Below, in pieces: positions 63,281 through 64,000 of a stretch of DNA of 64,000 nt. How positions within the stretch are numbered: the first letter of the stretch is position 1; every line of letters starts with the position of its first letter. The notes under the pieces were generated by a model. The model did not search any database, was not told where the DNA came from, and saw nothing but the letters and a program-made list of their open reading frames with translations. This DNA is from Hyphomicrobium_A sp035517115 (lineage in GTDB: Bacteria; Pseudomonadota; Alphaproteobacteria; Rhizobiales; Hyphomicrobiaceae). Made by a program: the position numbers and the translations under genes. The stretch spans positions 19,657 to 83,656 of the forward strand of contig DATIZL010000084.1 in assembly GCA_035517115.1 (NCBI GenBank). The letters are read 5' to 3'.

Positions 63281-64000
63281 CTAGAAACGTAAGAGCCCGC
63301 GGCGGCTGAAGAGCGGCGAGCGCTCGCCGCGGATCTGCAGCCCGTCGTGCAGGCGCGCAGCGTGCTCGACCTCCGCGCGCGAGCCGGCGATCAGTGGCAC
63401 CCGCTGGTGCAATGACTTCGGCACGATCTCGAGCACGCGCTCGCGCCCCGTGCTGGCGGCGCCGCCGGCCTGCTCGACAACCCACGCGATGGGGTTGGCC
63501 TCGTAGATGAGGCGCAGGCGCCCGCTGCGGAACTCGCGGCGCTTGTCGCCGGGATAGAGGTAGATGCCGCCGCGCGAGAGGATGCGGTAGATGTCGGCCA
63601 CCGGCGTGCCGGTCCAACGCATGTTGAAATCGCGGCCCCGCGGGCCTTCCTTGCCGCGGATGCAATCGTCGACATAGGTGCGGACGGGATCATCCCAATG
63701 GCGCGCGTTGGACCCGTTGATCGCGTACTCGCTGGTGCGCGGCGGGATCTCGACCTTAGGGTGCGTCAGCACGAACTTTCCCGCCTTGCGGTCGAGTGTG
63801 AAGATTTGCGTCCCCGCGCCGACGCTCACTACCAGCACGATCTGCGGGCCGTAGACGAAAAATCCGCCCGCGAGTTGGTTGACTCCCGGCTGCAGGAAGG
63901 CGGAGGGATCGTCGTTGTGCTCGAGCGCCGGCAGCACGGTGAACACCGTCCCGATGGAGGCGTTCGCGTCAGCGTTGGAGGAGCCGTCGAGGGGGTCGAT
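63281..64000 (-). CDS. fbp: Class I fructose-1,6-bisphosphatase, 3' part only
   Basis: The frame runs off the right edge; the last 239 codons are seen. At the edge IDPLDGSSN, the metal-binding signature of class I FBPases, is intact, followed by ASIGTVFTVL, and later YLYPGDKRREFRSGRLRLIY with the substrate-binding Lys/Arg, and EANPIAWVVEQAGG. It hydrolyses fructose-1,6-bisphosphate (and often sedoheptulose bisphosphate) in gluconeogenesis and the Calvin cycle. It heads fbp-prkB-rpe. Confidence 0.96.
   Translation of the reverse strand: MDPLDGSSNADANASIGTVFTVLPALEHNDDPSAFLQPGVNQLAGGFFVYGPQIVLVVSVGAGTQIFTLDRKAGKFVLTHPKVEIPPRTSEYAINGSNARHWDDPVRTYVDDCIRGKEGPRGRDFNMRWTGTPVADIYRILSRGGIYLYPGDKRREFRSGRLRLIYEANPIAWVVEQAGGAASTGRERVLEIVPKSLHQRVPLIAGSRAEVEHAARLHDGLQIRGERSPLFSRRGLLRF

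Overview
The window is one continuous stretch of a high-GC alphaproteobacterial chromosome, most likely from Hyphomicrobiales (Rhizobiales). Supporting signs are the cell-cycle regulator GcrA, a SAM-II riboswitch before metZ, the order dnaA-dnaN-recF-gyrB next to rpsT, the RegB/SCO/RegA redox system, the lysA-lptM-argH block with its TIGR02302/DUF4175 neighbour, the long two-domain dCTP deaminase, and two kinds of GC-rich palindromic repeat common in this order. The genus cannot be fixed from sequence alone. A phosphoribulokinase and class I fructose-bisphosphatase pair at the right edge indicates Calvin-cycle capacity. I see no rRNA, tRNA, CRISPR array, insertion sequence or complete prophage.

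Layout, left to right. 1-6.8 kb: cell-envelope genes (3' part of an alpha-2-macroglobulin gene, pbpC, a PHB-depolymerase-type esterase, an LpxQ-like outer-membrane barrel). 6.8-17.6 kb: lysine/arginine biosynthesis (DUF4175 protein, lysA, lptM, argH, tlpA, dapD, a membrane protein, dapE). 17.7-22.8 kb: small membrane and cNMP-binding proteins, then a compact putative zinc/metal operon (DUF2946, ZrgA-like DUF2796, ABC ATPase, FtsX-type permease, DUF3299) with palindromes in its promoter region. 22.8-31.8 kb: dcd, SAM-II riboswitch-metZ, apaG, argE, cytochrome c, then argD-argF-hslO read leftward and gcrA read rightward. 31.8-40.8 kb: a decayed phoB beside an intact phoR, ppk2, a 2OG-Fe(II) oxygenase, a tyrosine phosphatase-like protein, a serine hydrolase, a universal-stress-like protein coupled to a Lon-like ATPase that has no peptidase domain, and mmcB. 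41-45 kb: regA, regB, SCO/senC and a YgjP-type metallopeptidase. 45-59.8 kb: a PBP1A-type synthase, DUF4112, gyrB-recF-dnaN-dnaA, a rhodanese, a candidate replication origin, rpsT, two tandem paralogous membrane proteins, mutM and ubiE. 59.8-64 kb: an isolated phage-tail-like DUF2793 gene, then rpe, prkB and fbp (cut by the window edge).

Working together: dapD/dapE/lysA serve the succinylase branch of lysine and meso-diaminopimelate synthesis, which feeds the peptidoglycan made by PbpC and the PBP1A-type enzyme. argE, argD, argF and argH cover much of arginine synthesis. metZ is under SAM control. RegB/RegA with SCO is a redox-responsive module that in relatives controls respiration and Calvin-cycle genes, so its presence fits the fbp-prkB-rpe cluster.

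Observations most worth a second look: the phoB remnant beside phoR, the peptidase-less Lon-like protein with an altered P-loop, the metal operon with a palindrome over its likely -10 element, a terminator-like hairpin between promoter and argD, a repeat translated into the N-terminus of PbpC, the orphan tail-fibre-like gene that breaks the usual ubiE-ubiB arrangement, and an origin-like region with GANTC sites.
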